NCBI RefSeq assembly: GCF_028290435.1
Contig: NZ_JAQGJV010000024.1
Location: 1 to 64,000, forward strand
Source of the DNA: Devosia sp.
GTDB lineage: Bacteria; Pseudomonadota; Alphaproteobacteria; Rhizobiales; Devosiaceae
DNA: 64,000 bases
Direction: 5' to 3'
The translations under genes and the position numbers were made by a program. This document shows positions 62,127-64,000 of this stretch, piece by piece. The first letter of the stretch is position 1. Each line of letters opens with the position of its first letter. The notes beneath the pieces are model-generated. The model was not told where the DNA came from and did no database searches. It was given only the letters and a program-made list of their open reading frames with translations.

Positions 62127-62780
62127 ATGGCACAACCCGCCCGCTTCACCTTCGATCTCGACCTCGCCAGCCGCCCGGCTGCGCCCAAGCTGGTGCACCA
62201 GCCCATGGTGCCCGAGGACCTGGTTGCCCAATTGATGGCCCAGGCCCGCGAAGAGGCCTATGCCGAAGGCATCGCCGCCGGCGAGCGCAACGCTACCGCC
62301 TATTCGGCCCAGACCATGGCGACCGCCGCCACGGCGCTGGCCGCCCGCACCGCCGAAATGGTTGCTTCGCTCGATGACGCCAACGCGGCCAATTTGCGCG
62401 AGTCGGTCGAACTGGCCGCCAGCATCGGCCGCAAGCTCGCCATGCACCTGCTGGCGCGTTATCCGGCGGTCGAACTCGACGCGCTGATCGCCGAATGCAT
62501 GGCCAGCCTCGAGCACGTCCCCCATCTGGTCATCCGCTGCAATCCCGACATCGCCGACAGCGTCCGCGATATCGCCACCGGCCACATGTCCAGTTCCGGC
62601 TTTGCGGGCCGCCTGGTGGTGCTCGGCGACCCCGATATCCGGCTTGGCGATGGCCGGCTCGAATGGGTCGAAGGGGGCCTCGTGCGCGACATCAATGCGA
62701 TCTCCAAGCAGATCGACAACAAGATTTCAGCCTACCTCGCCGCCCGTAGCGGCCAAAGCCAAGAGGACGAACACCCATGA
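62127..62780 (+). CDS. fliH: Flagellar assembly protein FliH-like
   Basis: A 217-residue protein with a charged/Ala-rich helical middle (LMAQAREEAYAEGIAAGERNATAYSAQTM, the FliH coiled region) and a C-terminal FliH/V-ATPase-E-like domain (VVLGDPDIRLGDGRLEWVEGGLVRD). It would tether the FliI ATPase to the export gate or C-ring; fliI is not in this window. It overlaps fliN (ATGA). Confidence 0.88.
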   Translation: MAQPARFTFDLDLASRPAAPKLVHQPMVPEDLVAQLMAQAREEAYAEGIAAGERNATAYSAQTMATAATALAARTAEMVASLDDANAANLRESVELAASIGRKLAMHLLARYPAVELDALIAECMASLEHVPHLVIRCNPDIADSVRDIATGHMSSSGFAGRLVVLGDPDIRLGDGRLEWVEGGLVRDINAISKQIDNKISAYLAARSGQSQEDEHP

Positions 62781-63127
62781 GTGCTGATGTTCCAGACGAC
62801 GATATCACCACCGCCGACACGACAAGCTTCGAGGAAATGAACGCGCCCGCCGCCGGCGGGGAATTCAGCGGCTATATCGAACGCACTGCCGCCGATCTCG
62901 AAGCCGTCTTCGACGTGCCGGTGCGCATTTCGGTCGTCCTCGGCCGCACCAAGATGCCGGTGTCCCAACTGCTGAAGCTGGATACCGGCACCATCATCGA
63001 ACTCGACCGCCAAGTGGGGGAAGCCGTCGAGATTTTCATCAATGATCGCCTGGTGGCGCGCGGAGAAATCGTGCTGGTGGAAAACCGGCTCGGCGTCACG
63101 ATGACCGAGATCATCAAGCCGCAATAG
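62777..63127 (+). CDS. fliN: Flagellar motor switch protein FliN
   Basis: A 116-residue C-ring protein with a SpoA domain (DLEAVFDVPVRISVVLGRTKMPVSQLLKLDTGTIIELDRQVGEAVEIFINDRLVARGEIVLVENRLGVTMTEII), preceded by a short acidic N-terminus. Length is normal. It is coupled to fliH by a 4-base overlap. Confidence 0.95.
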   Translation: MSADVPDDDITTADTTSFEEMNAPAAGGEFSGYIERTAADLEAVFDVPVRISVVLGRTKMPVSQLLKLDTGTIIELDRQVGEAVEIFINDRLVARGEIVLVENRLGVTMTEIIKPQ

Positions 63128-63138
63128 GAGGAGCTGTT

Positions 63139-64000
63139 ATGAGACTATTGATCGTCGGAGCCCTCGAAGGCCAACTCAGCGAAGCCACCAAGCTCGCCAT
63201 GCAGGGCGGCGCCAAGGTTGCCCACGCCCCATCCATCGAAATCGCGCTGGCATCGCTGCGCGCCGGGCGTGGTGCCGATCTGTTGCTGGTCGATGTCATG
63301 ATGGACATTGCCGGGCTGATCGCGGGCCTGGAAGCCGAGCGCATCTCCATCCCCCTCGTCGCCTGTGGCGTCGAGACCAATGCGGCCGCCGCCGTCAACG
63401 CCATCCGGGCCGGCGCCAAGGAATATATCCCGCTGCCGCCCGATGCCGAGTTGATCGCTGCCGTGATCGCCGCCGTCGCCCGCGACGCCACCGATTTCCT
63501 GTTCCGCGACCCGGCCATGGAGCGCGTCGTGCGCATGGCCGACCAGATCGCCGGCTCCGATGCCTCGATCCTCATCACCGGCGAAAGCGGCACCGGCAAG
63601 GAAGTCATCGCCAAATACGTCCACTCCCGCAGCAAGCGCGCCAACAAGCCGTTCATCTCGATCAACTGCGCCGCAATTCCCGAAGCGCTGCTCGAAAGCG
63701 AACTGTTCGGCCATGAAAAGGGTGCCTTCACGGGCGCCGTCGCCCGCCGCATCGGCAAGTTCGAAGAGGCCAATGGCGGCACGCTGCTGCTCGACGAGAT
63801 CTCCGAAATGGATTTCCGCCTGCAGGCCAAGCTGCTGCGCGCCATTCAGGAACGCCTGATCGACCGCGTGGGCGGGGCCAAGCCCGTGCCGGTTGATATC
63901 CGGATCCTCGCCACCTCCAACCGCAATCTCAACGACGCGGTGCGTGGCGGCACGTTCCGTGAGGACCTGCTGTTCCGCCTCAACGTCGTCAACCTGAAGC
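63139..64000 (+). CDS. flbD: FlbD, sigma-54-dependent flagellar regulator (3' end beyond window)
   Basis: The first 287 codons of an NtrC-like activator. It has an N-terminal receiver-like domain (about 1-120) with a degenerate acidic pocket (LLVDVMMDIAGL), and an AAA+ domain with Walker A GESGTGKE, the sigma-54-contacting GAFTGA loop (ELFGHEKGAFTGAVAR) and Walker B GGTLLLDEI. FlbD activates sigma-54 class III/IV flagellar genes such as fliK-flgD (promoter at 55043). GGAGGAG lies 6 bases before the ATG. Confidence 0.95.
   Translation, partial: MRLLIVGALEGQLSEATKLAMQGGAKVAHAPSIEIALASLRAGRGADLLLVDVMMDIAGLIAGLEAERISIPLVACGVETNAAAAVNAIRAGAKEYIPLPPDAELIAAVIAAVARDATDFLFRDPAMERVVRMADQIAGSDASILITGESGTGKEVIAKYVHSRSKRANKPFISINCAAIPEALLESELFGHEKGAFTGAVARRIGKFEEANGGTLLLDEISEMDFRLQAKLLRAIQERLIDRVGGAKPVPVDIRILATSNRNLNDAVRGGTFREDLLFRLNVVNLK

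Noticed and set aside
1-64000. CRISPR arrays, insertion sequences, prophage genes and rRNA
   Set aside because: Looked for on both strands; no spaced direct repeats, transposase, integrase or phage structural gene was found.

Overview
The window is GC-rich chromosomal DNA from an alphaproteobacterium of the order Hyphomicrobiales. A Devosia-like organism is my best guess, from the fliF-fliG-fliH-fliN-flbD order with a SciP gene nearby, a candidate CtrA site, NasST-type nitrogen control, and many ABC sugar transporters each paired with a LacI regulator. The genus is inference, because no rRNA gene lies in the window. No prophage, insertion sequence, CRISPR array or rRNA was seen. One tRNA-Met(CAU) is present.

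Layout. 1-3350: the end of a peptide-type ABC system with a LacI regulator and a set of repeated operator-like half-sites. 3535-7905: a large soluble hybrid histidine kinase. 7993-12125 (minus): a three-part molybdenum oxidoreductase (triheme cytochrome c, Tat-exported Mo subunit, 2Fe-2S subunit). 12404-15995 (plus): a divergent sulfur-oxidation operon, cytochrome-fccB-soxXYZA, without soxB or soxCD. 15992-17628 (minus): a MobA-like nucleotidyltransferase and XdhC, probably serving the Mo enzyme. 17798-25847: a sugar-type ABC importer next to a tetronate (C4 acid sugar) catabolic set (LacI, otnK, otnC, ltnD-like, SDR dehydrogenase). 25879-28837: an AraC regulator, an MFS exporter and a GST.

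29044-35490 is a nitrite assimilation locus: nasT-nasS, then nirC, nirA and an NADPH flavoprotein. The nirC leader has a sigma-54 promoter, two hairpins with six-base A..G loops (the ANTAR target pattern), and an intrinsic terminator whose 5' arm overlaps the second hairpin. This is a nearly complete NasT antitermination switch readable from sequence. 35526-37422 holds a flavin reductase/isochorismatase-like pair and a scar with a 5'-truncated alcohol dehydrogenase. 37516-45172 is a fucoside operon (ABC importer, NTase-fold protein, GH29 alpha-L-fucosidase) facing its LacI regulator across palindromic operators.

45228-48095 carries tRNA-Met and a DUF4130-UdgX/radical SAM pair. 48494-54833 carries a ring-cleaving dioxygenase-like protein, a diguanylate cyclase, an ECF sigma/VWA-protein operon, a small membrane protein and mnmA. 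From 55097 to the right edge are flagellar genes: fliK-flgD behind a sigma-54 promoter, sciP, two unrelated genes, then fliFGHN and flbD, the likely activator of the sigma-54 flagellar promoters. Intergenic DNA carries two palindromic repeat families.
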